64,000 bases of DNA from Arthrobacter sp. FB24 (GTDB lineage Bacteria > Actinomycetota > Actinomycetes > Actinomycetales > Micrococcaceae), in contig NC_008541.1 of NCBI RefSeq assembly GCF_000196235.1, positions 3,596,001-3,660,000 on the forward strand, in the 5' to 3' direction. A model generated the notes under the pieces. It made no database searches. It worked only from the letters and a program-made list of their open reading frames with translations, and was not told the origin of the DNA. Below are positions 33,282 to 41,290 of this stretch, piece by piece. The first letter of the stretch is position 1. Every line of letters starts with the position of its first letter. Position numbers and translations under genes: made by a program.

Positions 33282-34571
33282 CTAGTCGCCGCCCTGCTCC
33301 AAGACTGATTTGGCGATGAGCTGCCCCGCGGCTGCGGCGACGGCGGCCCGGTAGTCCTCCGGGCGGCCGTGCACTTCGCCTACTTGTTCTGCCAACTGGT
33401 CCAGCGGAACTGCGCTGGCCGTGGCGTCCCAGATGGCCGGTCCGATCCCGCTCAGGCGCACGATCTCGGATTCCAGCATCACCAGCAGGTCGCCCTCGAC
33501 AGCCACGGCATCCAGTGGTTCCACCCGGCGGATCCAGCCGTCCGGAATCTCTCCCGCTTCGGCTTCGGCTGCCGCCGCTGCCGCGCGGGCTTCCCACGCG
33601 GGCTTCGAGCGGCGCTGCTTTTTGAAGAGCGGTTCCAGGGCCTGGGTCAGGTCCGCGGCCTCCGAGTACGTTACTTGCCAGACTCCGCCCACACGGTCAA
33701 TCAGCCGGCACAGTGACTGCAGCGGCTCGTCAATCTCGGCCTGCGAGGACGAATCCGGGATGAGGGCGAGCAGTGCGTCCGCCAGTGGGAGTTGGCGGAG
33801 GGTTGGTTCGTGGTGCGCTTCTTGGTGTGCTTCTTGGTCTGGTTCAACCCGGTTGAGGTCGATCCGGTCGAGCTCGATCCGATCGAGCAGGACGATGGAC
33901 TGGATGAACGGCTTGGGCGGTGCCGGCTGGAGCCCCAGCTCATCCGGACCCACCTGATGCTTGGGTGAACCGGGCCCCCGCTTCACGGACAACGGCTTGG
34001 GGTAGGGCAGCACCGAACCGTCGGGCCCGATGGCGACCGTTTCGTCCGTGACATACCCGTACGTCCCGGCCAGCACCGAGGCCGCGGTGGTCTTTCCCGT
34101 TCCGGATTTGGCAACGAGCGCCACCACGGCGCCGGTAGCCAAGTCCGCGACGCCGCAGGCGTGGAGCATCATGAACTCGCCCGCGTTCTCCAGGATGGCC
34201 GCGACCGTGAGCCGGGAGGTCAGGTTCTCAGCCAGCTCCTCAAAGGAGGCTGCCTGCAGGGGGAACGTCCCGCCGTCGTGCATTAACGACAAGTACGAAA
34301 CGGAGGCGGAGAACGGAAGGGATTCCGTGGGCTCCTTGGCGAGCGGCGGGATCAAGGCGTCCCGGGTGCTGGCACAGCGCGACCAGGCCGAGCGCATGCT
34401 GTGCTGCTGTTCGAGGGTGACCGAGCGGCCCCAGCGGACGGCGAACTGCGTGCCCAGGACGTCGACCCTGAGCAGTTCGCCGCCGCCCTTGAGGTCCTCA
34501 AAAATCCACTCGCCGGGGAAGTCCCAGTCGAGCTGCGGATTGGCTCCGCGCTCTTTGTCCTCGCCTTTCAT
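33282..34571 (-). CDS. HprK-related kinase-like ATPase with C-terminal PqqD-like region
   Basis: About 429 aa. A P-loop lies in the middle (VVALVAKSGTGKTTAASVLAG), preceded by MLHACGVADLATG and followed by YVTDETVAI and SVKRGPGSPKHQ. This is the arrangement of HPr-kinase-like proteins that sit in peptide-modification and exopolysaccharide loci. A charged repeat (LDRIELDRIDLNRVEPDQEA) forms a linker of short direct DNA repeats. The C-terminal 90 residues (WIRRVEPLDAVAVEGDLLVM, then LSGIGPAIWDATASAVPLDQLAEQV) look like a PqqD/RRE domain. ATG 34571 has GGGGGAG upstream. Target unknown; kinase activity is inferred. Confidence 0.72.
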   Translation of the reverse strand: MKGEDKERGANPQLDWDFPGEWIFEDLKGGGELLRVDVLGTQFAVRWGRSVTLEQQHSMRSAWSRCASTRDALIPPLAKEPTESLPFSASVSYLSLMHDGGTFPLQAASFEELAENLTSRLTVAAILENAGEFMMLHACGVADLATGAVVALVAKSGTGKTTAASVLAGTYGYVTDETVAIGPDGSVLPYPKPLSVKRGPGSPKHQVGPDELGLQPAPPKPFIQSIVLLDRIELDRIDLNRVEPDQEAHQEAHHEPTLRQLPLADALLALIPDSSSQAEIDEPLQSLCRLIDRVGGVWQVTYSEAADLTQALEPLFKKQRRSKPAWEARAAAAAAEAEAGEIPDGWIRRVEPLDAVAVEGDLLVMLESEIVRLSGIGPAIWDATASAVPLDQLAEQVGEVHGRPEDYRAAVAAAAGQLIAKSVLEQGGD

Positions 34572-34596
34572 GACTCCCCCATCAGTCCTGCCGGTG

Positions 34597-34875
34597 TTAG
34601 TTTGCGGTGGCTGCGGTCTCGATGAGGCGCTGGGCCTCAAGGCTGGCCAGGAAGGCTTCGACCTGAGGCGCCAGCTCGCCAGCCGCGTCCTCGAAGGCGG
34701 CTTCCAGTTCGGCGATGACGTCCGACTGGTCGCGACGGCCGTCGATCAGTTCCCAAATCGTTGCCGCCGTACCTTCGAGGACCACCGGCTGGGTTGCGTC
34801 CAAGTGGAGCAGGGCAACCCTGTTTGTTGACTCGGTGCGGACTTCGGCGACGAGGGTGGAGTGGTGGTAGATCAT
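34597..34875 (-). CDS. PqqD family protein (RiPP-recognition-element-like)
   Basis: A 92-aa winged-helix-like protein. Pattern: VALLHLDATQPVVLEGTAATIWELIDGRRDQSDVIAELEAAF, which is the PqqD signature (hydrophobic strand, L-x-G-x-A-x-x-I-W, D-G-x-R-x-x-x-D-V). In known systems PqqD-like domains bind a leader peptide for a modifying enzyme. It starts 2 bp after the secreted-protein gene and ends 25 bp before the HprK-like gene, so the three are likely co-translated. Partner peptide not known. Confidence 0.8.
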   Translation of the reverse strand: MIYHHSTLVAEVRTESTNRVALLHLDATQPVVLEGTAATIWELIDGRRDQSDVIAELEAAFEDAAGELAPQVEAFLASLEAQRLIETAATAN

Positions 34876-34877
34876 GG

Positions 34878-35477
34878 CTAGTATGTGACCGTCAGGGCGC
34901 CCGTCATTACCCGGTCCGTGCCATCCGGAAGCCTGAGGGTAATGGTCAACGTGTAGGAGAACTGCGTACCCTTCTTGGGTGCCGGGTTCACAGACTGGTA
35001 CTGGAATGCGACAGGGAAGTTTGCGGTCTGACCGCTCGCTATGTTTACCGCCGAGGTGAAGGAACCGCTGTAAACGTGCGCGGCCGAATAGGACGGCAAA
35101 GTCGGCGGCACCTGTGAAATGGACTGCATCCCGACACCCGCATCGACCGTCCCAGCGGGAGTGATGTTGATGGTTCCACTTATCGAGCCGTTAATGGCAC
35201 TGCCGGTGTTTTGGATCTGGAAGCCCGTGGGACCCGTACCCGAGCGGTTGGTGCCCGAACCTGTGCCCGCTGAACTGACATACGTGATGATCGAAGCAGG
35301 GCCCACCAATGCTGCGGTGGCACTAATCCCCGACGCCGCTGCGGCCGGAGCCGCGATGGCCGTAACGATAACGGGCACTGACCAGGCCACACCTTTTACT
35401 ACCCTGCGGCGGCTGAACCCGCCCTCTTCGATGCTCGTGACCTTTGAGTTCAGAACCTCAGACAATTGCGCCCCCAC
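34878..35477 (-). CDS. Tat-type secreted protein of unknown function
   Basis: A 199-aa protein. The first 20 residues are leader-like and acidic (MGAQLSEVLNSKVTSIEEGG), followed by a twin-arginine-like signal (SRRRVVKGVAWSVPVIVTAI, cleavage near APAAAAS). The mature part is Ser/Thr/Gly-rich and beta-structured, ending with RLPDGTDRVMTGALTVTY. No family recognised. It is the first gene of the minus-strand unit with PqqD, HprK-like, autokinase and nucleotidyltransferase. The extra 20 residues before the signal could be the recognition leader for the PqqD protein (inference). Confidence 0.72.
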   Translation of the reverse strand: MGAQLSEVLNSKVTSIEEGGFSRRRVVKGVAWSVPVIVTAIAAPAAAASGISATAALVGPASIITYVSSAGTGSGTNRSGTGPTGFQIQNTGSAINGSISGTINITPAGTVDAGVGMQSISQVPPTLPSYSAAHVYSGSFTSAVNIASGQTANFPVAFQYQSVNPAPKKGTQFSYTLTITLRLPDGTDRVMTGALTVTY

Positions 35478-35738
35478 ATAGATCTCGACTGGGGCCAGCC
35501 CTCATGGACCGGCCAGATGCTTTCACCGCGTTTCCGCCGGTTGCACCCACTTTCCCCAACGACGCCAAAGGTTCACGCAACCGTTTTGAAAGATTCCGTC
35601 AAGGTTTTCTGTGCATGGAGAATTGAGCGTTAGGGCGGAATTGAGATTTCACCGCCGCCAGGACGGGCCACGGCTTTCTCGGTTTTGCACCGCGATGAAG
35701 CGGGCTTAAATGTCGGACCCCTTTGGCAGAGTTATCCC

Positions 35739-37424
35739 ATGGAAGCCGTTGGAGAATTCGCCCCGAACCAGGCCTTGCGCCTAGGGCGGATTTCCGACGC
35801 GCCTTTCGAACCGGCCGCGCCGAAGCGGACGCTGAGGGCCGTGCCGCCGGCTGAGCTCACCGTCGGCCGGCCAAAGCCGTTAGCGTTCGACGGCGGCGGG
35901 TCCCGTGGTCTGGCCAGGTGCCTTGCGCTGCTGGAGGCCATCAGTTCGACGGCGGTTGCCGACGCTGCGGGGATGCGCTTCCCGGAGGCTGCTGACTTCG
36001 CTGCCAGGGTGGAGGACATCTCCCGCGCCGCTGAATATTTGCAGGTGGTTGCTGCCGGGGCTGTGGACCGGTCCCGGCGGGAGGCTATTTCTGCTGCTGT
36101 GCGGGCTGGTGCGGGCCGTGGCGCGGCGGTTGGCTGGACCACCGGGTGGGGCAACGAGACGGCTGTTCACGGGCCGATCGGCTGGGCGGCCGGAACGGAG
36201 GCCCAGCCCGCGGACGCCGGAAGTGACGCGGCTGAAGGGATACCTGCGGCAACGCCGAAGACGAACGATCCGGATCCGGCCGATGACGGGTGCCGGAACA
36301 CTACCGGGTTCCTCCGTATGAGGTTGCGGATCGGTGCCGGCGAAGCCCGCCGCCGGCTCGCCCTCGCCGAAGCCGTGTTGCCCCGGGCCGGGATCACCGG
36401 CCACCCCCAAGAACCGGAACGGCCCGAACTGGCAGCGGCCGTCGCATCCGGGTCCGTGGGCTCCCGGTCCGCGACCATCATCACCCTCGCCCTGGACCGG
36501 GTCCGCCACCACGCCACCGAAGACACCACGGCCCGGATGGAACACGCCCTGACCCGCACCGCGGCAGAGCACGACACCGATTTCGTGACCCGCATCGCCC
36601 GGCAGTGGACAGAGGCGATCGACCAGGACGGCAGCGAACCCTCCGAGGAGGAACTCCGCCACCGGCAGGGCGTGTTCATCCGGAAACCCCGCCGCGGACT
36701 ACAGCACGTGGAATTCTTCGCCACCCCGGACCAGTACGAACCCCTCCTGACCGTCATGAACACCGCCACCAACCCCCGCACCCAACCAGAAGCGGCTGAA
36801 GGCAACGACGGAACCATTAGCGGCGAGGGCGGCCTGGACCGGCGGACCCGGCCCCAGCAACTCCTGGACGGCCTCGTCAGCGCCGCCAAAACCGCCCTCG
36901 CCACCGGATCACTTCCGGCTGCAGGCGGTTTGCGTCCCCAGGTCATGGTCACCATCGACTACCGCGACCTCCTCGACACACTCGAACAGGGCACCCCAGG
37001 CAGGGGCACCGGCTCATTCACGTTCACCGGGCCCGTCACCGCCGCCACGGTCCGGAAGATCGCCTGCGACGCCGACATCATCCCCGTCCTGCTCGGCGGC
37101 CAGGGCCGCGTCCTGGACATCGGCCGCACCACGAGGATCTTCCCGCCCCACATCCGCAAAGCCCTCACCGCCCGCGACCAGGGCTGCGCCTTCCCGGGCT
37201 GCACCATCCCCGCCCCGTGGTGCGAAGCCCACCACACCACCTACTGGTCACACGGCGGAACCACCAGCACCGACAACGGCACACTGCTCTGCTCCCATCA
37301 CCACCACCTGATCCACAAAGAGCAGTGGCACATCCAGGTCAAAACCGGGATCCCCTGGTTCATCCCGCCACCCCACATCGACCCACACCAACAACCACGA
37401 AGGAACAGCTACTTCAGATGCTGA
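35739..37424 (+). CDS. DUF222 / HNH endonuclease domain protein (13E12-repeat type)
   Basis: About 561 aa. N-terminal DUF222 region (helical, AEYLQVVAAGAVDRSRR...RLRIGAGEARRRLALAEAVLPR) and C-terminal HNH nuclease: CAFPGCTIPAPWCEAHHTTYWSHGGTTSTDNGTLLCSHHHHLIHKEQW, with paired Cys and the H-H/N/H catalytic set. These are multi-copy in Arthrobacter and mycobacteria; function in the cell is unclear and no intron or phage context is present here. The frame opens at 35685; ATG 35739 is a likelier start. Standalone gene. Confidence 0.88.
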   Translation: MEAVGEFAPNQALRLGRISDAPFEPAAPKRTLRAVPPAELTVGRPKPLAFDGGGSRGLARCLALLEAISSTAVADAAGMRFPEAADFAARVEDISRAAEYLQVVAAGAVDRSRREAISAAVRAGAGRGAAVGWTTGWGNETAVHGPIGWAAGTEAQPADAGSDAAEGIPAATPKTNDPDPADDGCRNTTGFLRMRLRIGAGEARRRLALAEAVLPRAGITGHPQEPERPELAAAVASGSVGSRSATIITLALDRVRHHATEDTTARMEHALTRTAAEHDTDFVTRIARQWTEAIDQDGSEPSEEELRHRQGVFIRKPRRGLQHVEFFATPDQYEPLLTVMNTATNPRTQPEAAEGNDGTISGEGGLDRRTRPQQLLDGLVSAAKTALATGSLPAAGGLRPQVMVTIDYRDLLDTLEQGTPGRGTGSFTFTGPVTAATVRKIACDADIIPVLLGGQGRVLDIGRTTRIFPPHIRKALTARDQGCAFPGCTIPAPWCEAHHTTYWSHGGTTSTDNGTLLCSHHHHLIHKEQWHIQVKTGIPWFIPPPHIDPHQQPRRNSYFRC

Positions 37425-37532
37425 TCGTTCAGGCGCTGAATAGAGGACTCAGCACGGGCTCCTTCAAGGAAGCCTGAGTGGCTACCGCCTAATCCCGGAC
37501 CTTCGTCGTGGGGTGTTTACGGTAGGTCGCGG

Positions 37533-38210
37533 CTACAGGTGGAACAGGGCACTGGTAGCCAGAACCGTCGGCTCCTGCTTGCCGTGCTCTTGGAAAGTCA
37601 CCTCGGTGGTCAGCAGGAAGTCGCCGCGGTCGCTGTTCCTTCCACGGTAGCTATGGCCGCCGAAGTCGAAGTCCAGCTGCGTTGAACCGGGTGCCACAAC
37701 GCAGGTGAAGTCAGCGGTGAACGTATTACCCGCGCGCTTCAGCGTCGGCGGAAGGGATACCGTTCCCACATCCACATATGAAAACGCCACCGAGACATCA
37801 CCGGTGGCCCGCGTGACCGGGCTGACGGTCGTGCGCACGCTTACGGAACCGGTAACGGCTCCGAGTCCAGCCAGGCTGAGCCGAACAGGCACTTTGACGG
37901 CAGGGCGGAGATGGGCGGTCCCATGAGGATGCGACGTCGAAGGGAGGGGCCGAATACCCGAATGGAACACAGCCGACGCCTCCGTGGCCGCGGCCGGAGC
38001 CGGGATCCGCTCGGCAGGAACAGGGGTGACCTGAGTGGGCGGGGCCGGGATCAGCCCGGCGGGAACAGGGGTGACCTGAGTGGGCGGGGCCGGGATCCGT
38101 CCTTCGGCACCAGGGAGGACCGGGGCCTGTAAGGGCCGTGCGCCTCCCCATACCCGGGTTCGGCGGCTGACTCCGGCATGTTCCTTTGTGCGATAGGCGA
38201 TCTCTGACAT
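37533..38210 (-). CDS. Hypothetical protein with two near-identical proline-rich repeats
   Basis: 225 aa, not recognised. An N-terminal low-complexity part holds RIPAPPTQVTPVPA and LIPAPPTQVTPVPA, then a third shorter copy (RIPAPAAA), encoded by near-perfect tandem DNA repeats at about 38020-38100. The C-terminal 130 residues form a beta-rich domain (VRLSLAGLGAVTGSVSVRTT...FGGHSYRGRNSDRGDFLL). No signal peptide. ATG 38210 has a GGGGGACGAAG ribosome site. Expressed divergently from the phosphatase gene. Possibly a small-ligand or virion-like beta protein; no claim. Confidence 0.55.
   Translation of the reverse strand: MSEIAYRTKEHAGVSRRTRVWGGARPLQAPVLPGAEGRIPAPPTQVTPVPAGLIPAPPTQVTPVPAERIPAPAAATEASAVFHSGIRPLPSTSHPHGTAHLRPAVKVPVRLSLAGLGAVTGSVSVRTTVSPVTRATGDVSVAFSYVDVGTVSLPPTLKRAGNTFTADFTCVVAPGSTQLDFDFGGHSYRGRNSDRGDFLLTTEVTFQEHGKQEPTVLATSALFHL
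38020..38105. repeat. Tandem repeats inside the proline-rich hypothetical gene
   Basis: Two and a partial copy of a unit of about 48 bp that contains GGGGTGACCTGAGTGGGCGG and GGCCGGGATC. It codes for the I-P-A-P-P-T-Q-V-T-P-V-P repeat on the minus strand. Frame is kept, so copy number could vary without frameshift. Confidence 0.75.
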
Positions 38211-38458
38211 CTTCGTCCCCCCGTAGCATTCGGTTGGGCCTCCCCCGCCGGGCCGCCCAGCTGCTTTGGCCGTGTTCTTCACCGGTTGACCCCACTGTGC
38301 CTCTTAGGCCTCTACATTCCCGCAACCGACCGGCAAGATTCGATCAAGATCTGCCGGTTCTCCTTGGCGGTTTGCCCCCGGACAGGAACAGTCTGCATGT
38401 TAAGTTGAAGATCAGGGATCGCACCGATCTGACAGCAACTCTGGAAAGAGCCCTCACC

Positions 38459-39082
38459 GTGGAATCGCCAACGCCCGTACGGATCCTCACAGTCTGCACG
38501 GGAAACATCTGCCGCTCCCCCGTGGCCGAACGCCTGCTGCAGGCGGGCCTGGACCAGGTCCTGCCCGGCGGCTTCGAAGTCCGCAGCGCCGGCACCCGCG
38601 CCATGGTGGGCAACCCCATCCAGCCGCTCTCCGCCGACATCGTGAACATGTACGGCGGCACGGACAAGGGTTTCACTGCCCGGCAGCTGACCCAAAAGAT
38701 CCTCCGGGACACGGACATCGTTCTGACCATGACCTCCAAGCACCGCGGCGAGGTGCTGCAGCTGGATGCCTCCCTGCTCAAGCGCACCTTCACCATCCGT
38801 GAATTCGCGCGCATGCTGGAAGCACTCGAAGAACGCGACGCCGCGGGCGAAGCCACCGGCACGGCAGCCGCCGAAAAAGCGTCCGACGCCGGCACGATGT
38901 GGCGCGGCCTGCCCGCCCGCCTCGCCTCCGTCCGGCACCTCGCCCTGGCAGCGGACAGCGCGGACAACGAAGTGATCGACCCCTACAAGCGTGGCCCCGA
39001 GGTGTACCGCCAGATGGAAGACGAGCTGGCCCCCGCCATCCTCACCATCCTCCGCTACGCCCGGCTCAACACGCCCGCATAG
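38459..39082 (+). CDS. Low-molecular-weight protein-tyrosine phosphatase
   Basis: A 207-aa phosphatase with the loop VCTGNICRS (C-x5-R-S, near residue 13) and the general-acid motif VIDPYKRG near the C-terminus. These Wzb/PtpA-like enzymes dephosphorylate BY kinases and so control polysaccharide export; two such kinases are encoded in this window. An Ala/Glu/Arg-rich insert of about 30 residues (LEALEERDAAGEATGTAAAE) is unusual. GTG 38459 has GGAAAGAG upstream; the longer frame from 38186 lacks similarity. The partner kinase is inferred from family. Confidence 0.9.
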   Translation: MESPTPVRILTVCTGNICRSPVAERLLQAGLDQVLPGGFEVRSAGTRAMVGNPIQPLSADIVNMYGGTDKGFTARQLTQKILRDTDIVLTMTSKHRGEVLQLDASLLKRTFTIREFARMLEALEERDAAGEATGTAAAEKASDAGTMWRGLPARLASVRHLALAADSADNEVIDPYKRGPEVYRQMEDELAPAILTILRYARLNTPA

Positions 39083-39134
39083 ACAGGACTTTCGGCGTCG
39101 TCCTTTTCCGCATCAGCGGTGGTAGCGTCCGGTT

Positions 39135-40268
39135 ATGGACAACCAGTCTGATCCGGAAGGAACGGCTGAAAGCAAGCCGCCGCAGGGAAATTTCGCATGG
39201 CTCCCCGCCTGGCTGCGCCGGCAGCCCACCTGGCTCAAGGCGGTCCTGGCGATGGTCCTGGTGATCGCCCTGGGCAGCACCGCCTACGCCTTCTCGCAGT
39301 TGGGCCGCGGCGGACAGCCCGGACCCGCCGCCAGCGGAATTACGACGGCGGAAGGCGGCACCGCCTCCCCGTCGCCGTCCGAGCCGGCACCAGCGCCCGC
39401 GCCCGCCCCGCCGCCGGCACCTGAACCGCCAAACGTGGCCATGAACGTCCTGATCATCGGCAGCGACAGCCGCGGGGACTCGCGGGCAGAGGAGGCCCAG
39501 GCCGCCGCCGGAACACCGGCCGATCAGCGCGGCGACGTCCTGATGCTCATCCATATCCCCGCCGACCGGCAAAAGATTTACGGCATCTCGATCATGCGCG
39601 ACATGTGGGTGAACATCCCCGGCTACGGCGAATCCAAGATCAACGCCGGACTGGAACTGGGCGGCATACCGCTGATGGTCCGGACTGTTGAGTCGGTGTT
39701 CAACACGCACATCGACCACGCCGTGATGGTGAGCTTCCCCGGGCTGTGGGCTGCCACCGACGCCCTGGGCGGCGTGGACGTGAACGTCACCGTGCCCTTC
39801 CAGTCCACCCACGACACCCGCCAGAACTTTCCGGCGGGCGTCAACCACCTCACCGGCGGCCAGGCTTTGGAGTTCGTCCGCGAGCGCTACGCCTTTGCCG
39901 ACGGCGACTTCCAGCGCATCCGCAACCAGCAGACGTTCCTCAAAGCCGTCATCAGCAAGTTCATGAGCTCCGGCACCCTCACCAACCCCCAGACGGTGCT
40001 GGACGTGGTCAACGCCGTGCGTCCGCACTGGACCGTCAGCCCGGGCCTCACGGTGGAAACCATGGCACGGCTGGGCTACAGCCTGCGTGATGTGGGGCCC
40101 GAGGACGCCATTTTCTTCCGGCTGCCCGACGGCGGTTTCGGCACCAGTACCGACGGGCAGTCGATCGTTCTCCAGAATCCAGCCGCGATTGGAGCTGTAT
40201 CCGCAGCACTCGCCAGCGGCACCCTGGCCGACTACGTGGCGGCCAACGGCTTCCAAAACGGGAACTGA
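39135..40268 (+). CDS. LytR-CpsA-Psr (LCP) family envelope-polymer ligase
   Basis: A 377-aa membrane-anchored enzyme that attaches wall teichoic acid or capsular polymer from undecaprenyl carrier to peptidoglycan. One helix (AVLAMVLVIALGSTAYAF) is followed by a Pro/Ala-rich linker and the LCP domain: NVLIIGSDSRGDSRA, DVLMLIHIPADRQKIYGISIMRDMWV, KINAGLELGG, and GGQALEFVRERYAFADGDFQRIRNQ with the conserved Arg and Asp residues. Fits the polysaccharide theme of the window. ATG 39135; 52 bp after the phosphatase gene, so possibly an operon. Confidence 0.93.
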   Translation: MDNQSDPEGTAESKPPQGNFAWLPAWLRRQPTWLKAVLAMVLVIALGSTAYAFSQLGRGGQPGPAASGITTAEGGTASPSPSEPAPAPAPAPPPAPEPPNVAMNVLIIGSDSRGDSRAEEAQAAAGTPADQRGDVLMLIHIPADRQKIYGISIMRDMWVNIPGYGESKINAGLELGGIPLMVRTVESVFNTHIDHAVMVSFPGLWAATDALGGVDVNVTVPFQSTHDTRQNFPAGVNHLTGGQALEFVRERYAFADGDFQRIRNQQTFLKAVISKFMSSGTLTNPQTVLDVVNAVRPHWTVSPGLTVETMARLGYSLRDVGPEDAIFFRLPDGGFGTSTDGQSIVLQNPAAIGAVSAALASGTLADYVAANGFQNGN

Positions 40269-40449
40269 GGGCTCCTCCACCACGCACAGGTACAACTGCA
40301 GGCGATTAGGTGCCTACACAGTTGGCTGGTGGGTGGGACGATGCTGGTGAGCCGGACAACGGTGGCGACGTGCCGCCGTCGTACTTCCGCCGTTTTAGTT
40401 CTGCCGTTTTAGTTCTGCCGTTTTAGTTCTGCCGTTGAACGCCTGCCGC
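40269..40449. repeat. Intergenic gap with a short tandem repeat
   Basis: Around 40391-40437 there are three to four copies of a 16-bp unit (TGCCGTTTTAGTTC with small changes). No gene or clear terminator; it lies past the 3' ends of the LCP gene and the convergent hypothetical gene. Confidence 0.7.
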
Positions 40450-40764
40450 TTAGGCGGCGAGGCTCATGGGTGCCCAGCCCGTCGGAGCCAAAACGCTGAT
40501 GTTGCATTCCGACTGCAGCGGATCAATCGACTCCGGCAGGTGATGGGATTCCGAACATGCCTGCAGCTGCTCCATTGCAGCCGGCTCAACACGTGCGTGG
40601 CTCACATCCACCACCAGGTGGAGTCCTTCCTTCAAATGATTTGCCCTCTTCACAACCACATACAGTGCCTGGATGCTTTTGGCCGTCACATGGCCCTGCG
40701 CTGCTACTTCTGCCTCTCCGCAATCGAGGTCGAGCCGTACTAAAACCTTGAGTTTGTCGTTCAA
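40450..40764 (-). CDS. Hypothetical protein, about 104 aa
   Basis: A small soluble acidic protein, not recognised with certainty. The pattern MNDKLKVLVRLDLDCGEAEVAAQGHVTAKSIQALY with VVVDVSHARVEPAAMEQLQAC (strand, L, V-D-V-S-x-A-x-V) is reminiscent of a STAS domain, and the VDVS position would be the phosphoacceptor area. No kinase or SpoIIE-like partner lies nearby. GC is lower than its neighbours. Treat the STAS idea as a guess. Confidence 0.5.
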   Translation of the reverse strand: MNDKLKVLVRLDLDCGEAEVAAQGHVTAKSIQALYVVVKRANHLKEGLHLVVDVSHARVEPAAMEQLQACSESHHLPESIDPLQSECNISVLAPTGWAPMSLAA

Positions 40765-41290
40765 GTGTTTCCCCTATTCCTGCATGGCCGCGACGCTGCG
40801 ACCGCCATCAGCCTATGGAGCGAATGTGACCTACGCAACACTCCGCGTCACATGCGGACCGACCGGCGTTATGAACGGCGCGGACCGTTGAACCCGGCCG
40901 CGCCGTGGGGTAATGGGTGGTAGTCACGCAGAGACCCTGGTGGAGCCCGTTGGCATGGTGGCTCATTTCACGTGAGCTAAGGGCCGGCGGCGCCTGGGGA
41001 AGCCTCGGTCTCAGAAGGCTTGTCACCGCCGGCCCAGCTCAACGTGATCCGGATCGTTGTCCGGGCCAGTTATCGGACTGGCGGGAGTTCCCAGGGGGAC
41101 CAGGTCCTCCGCCGACCGACTCCTAAAGACTATTTACCGTCAACATCCTGTGCGTGAGTGGCCACTACTTGTCTTTATGTTGCTCGAGTAACGCGATGTG
41201 CAACGCGCTACGCAGGGCATAAGCGGACCACTCTATCCCCCGGTAGCGAACGCGTGTGCCTCTGGCGGAATAGCTTTATATATTGAGTCA
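40765..41290. other. 526-bp gene-free region with a long imperfect hairpin
   Basis: No supported gene. Its main feature is the hairpin at 40968-41047, listed separately. Weak ribosome site before the S9 peptidase start at 41291; the promoter was not located. Confidence 0.5.
40968..41047. ncRNA. Long structured element (candidate leader RNA or small RNA)
   Basis: Three nested stems pair across 80 nt. TCACG (40968-40972) pairs with CGTGA (41043-41047), TGAGCT (40973-40978) with AGCTCA (41036-41041), and GGGCCGGCGG (40981-40990) with CCGCCGGCCC (41026-41035). There are only a 2-nt bulge and a 1-nt bulge. An inner stem AAGCCT (41000-41005) with AGGCTT (41016-41021) caps it. No T-run follows, so it is not a plain terminator. 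Strand is not decidable from symmetry. Confidence 0.4.

Noticed and set aside
33830-33905. Copies of the dispersed VVEPVET repeat in the HprK-like gene
   Set aside because: The short direct repeats (GATCCGGTCGAG type) encode LDRIELDRI and do not match the ggtttcgacaggctcaacca sequence.
30611-35477. Lasso-peptide biosynthetic cluster
   Set aside because: PqqD-, HprK- and nucleotidyltransferase-like genes are present, but no transglutaminase-like lasso protease, asparagine-synthetase-like cyclase or short precursor is seen.
35739-37424. HNH gene as part of an intron, intein or prophage
   Set aside because: No flanking intron structure, splice motifs or phage genes; DUF222/HNH genes are common standalone genes in this group.
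40450-40764. Toxin-antitoxin partner
   Set aside because: A single gene with no adjacent small partner and no toxin-like motif.
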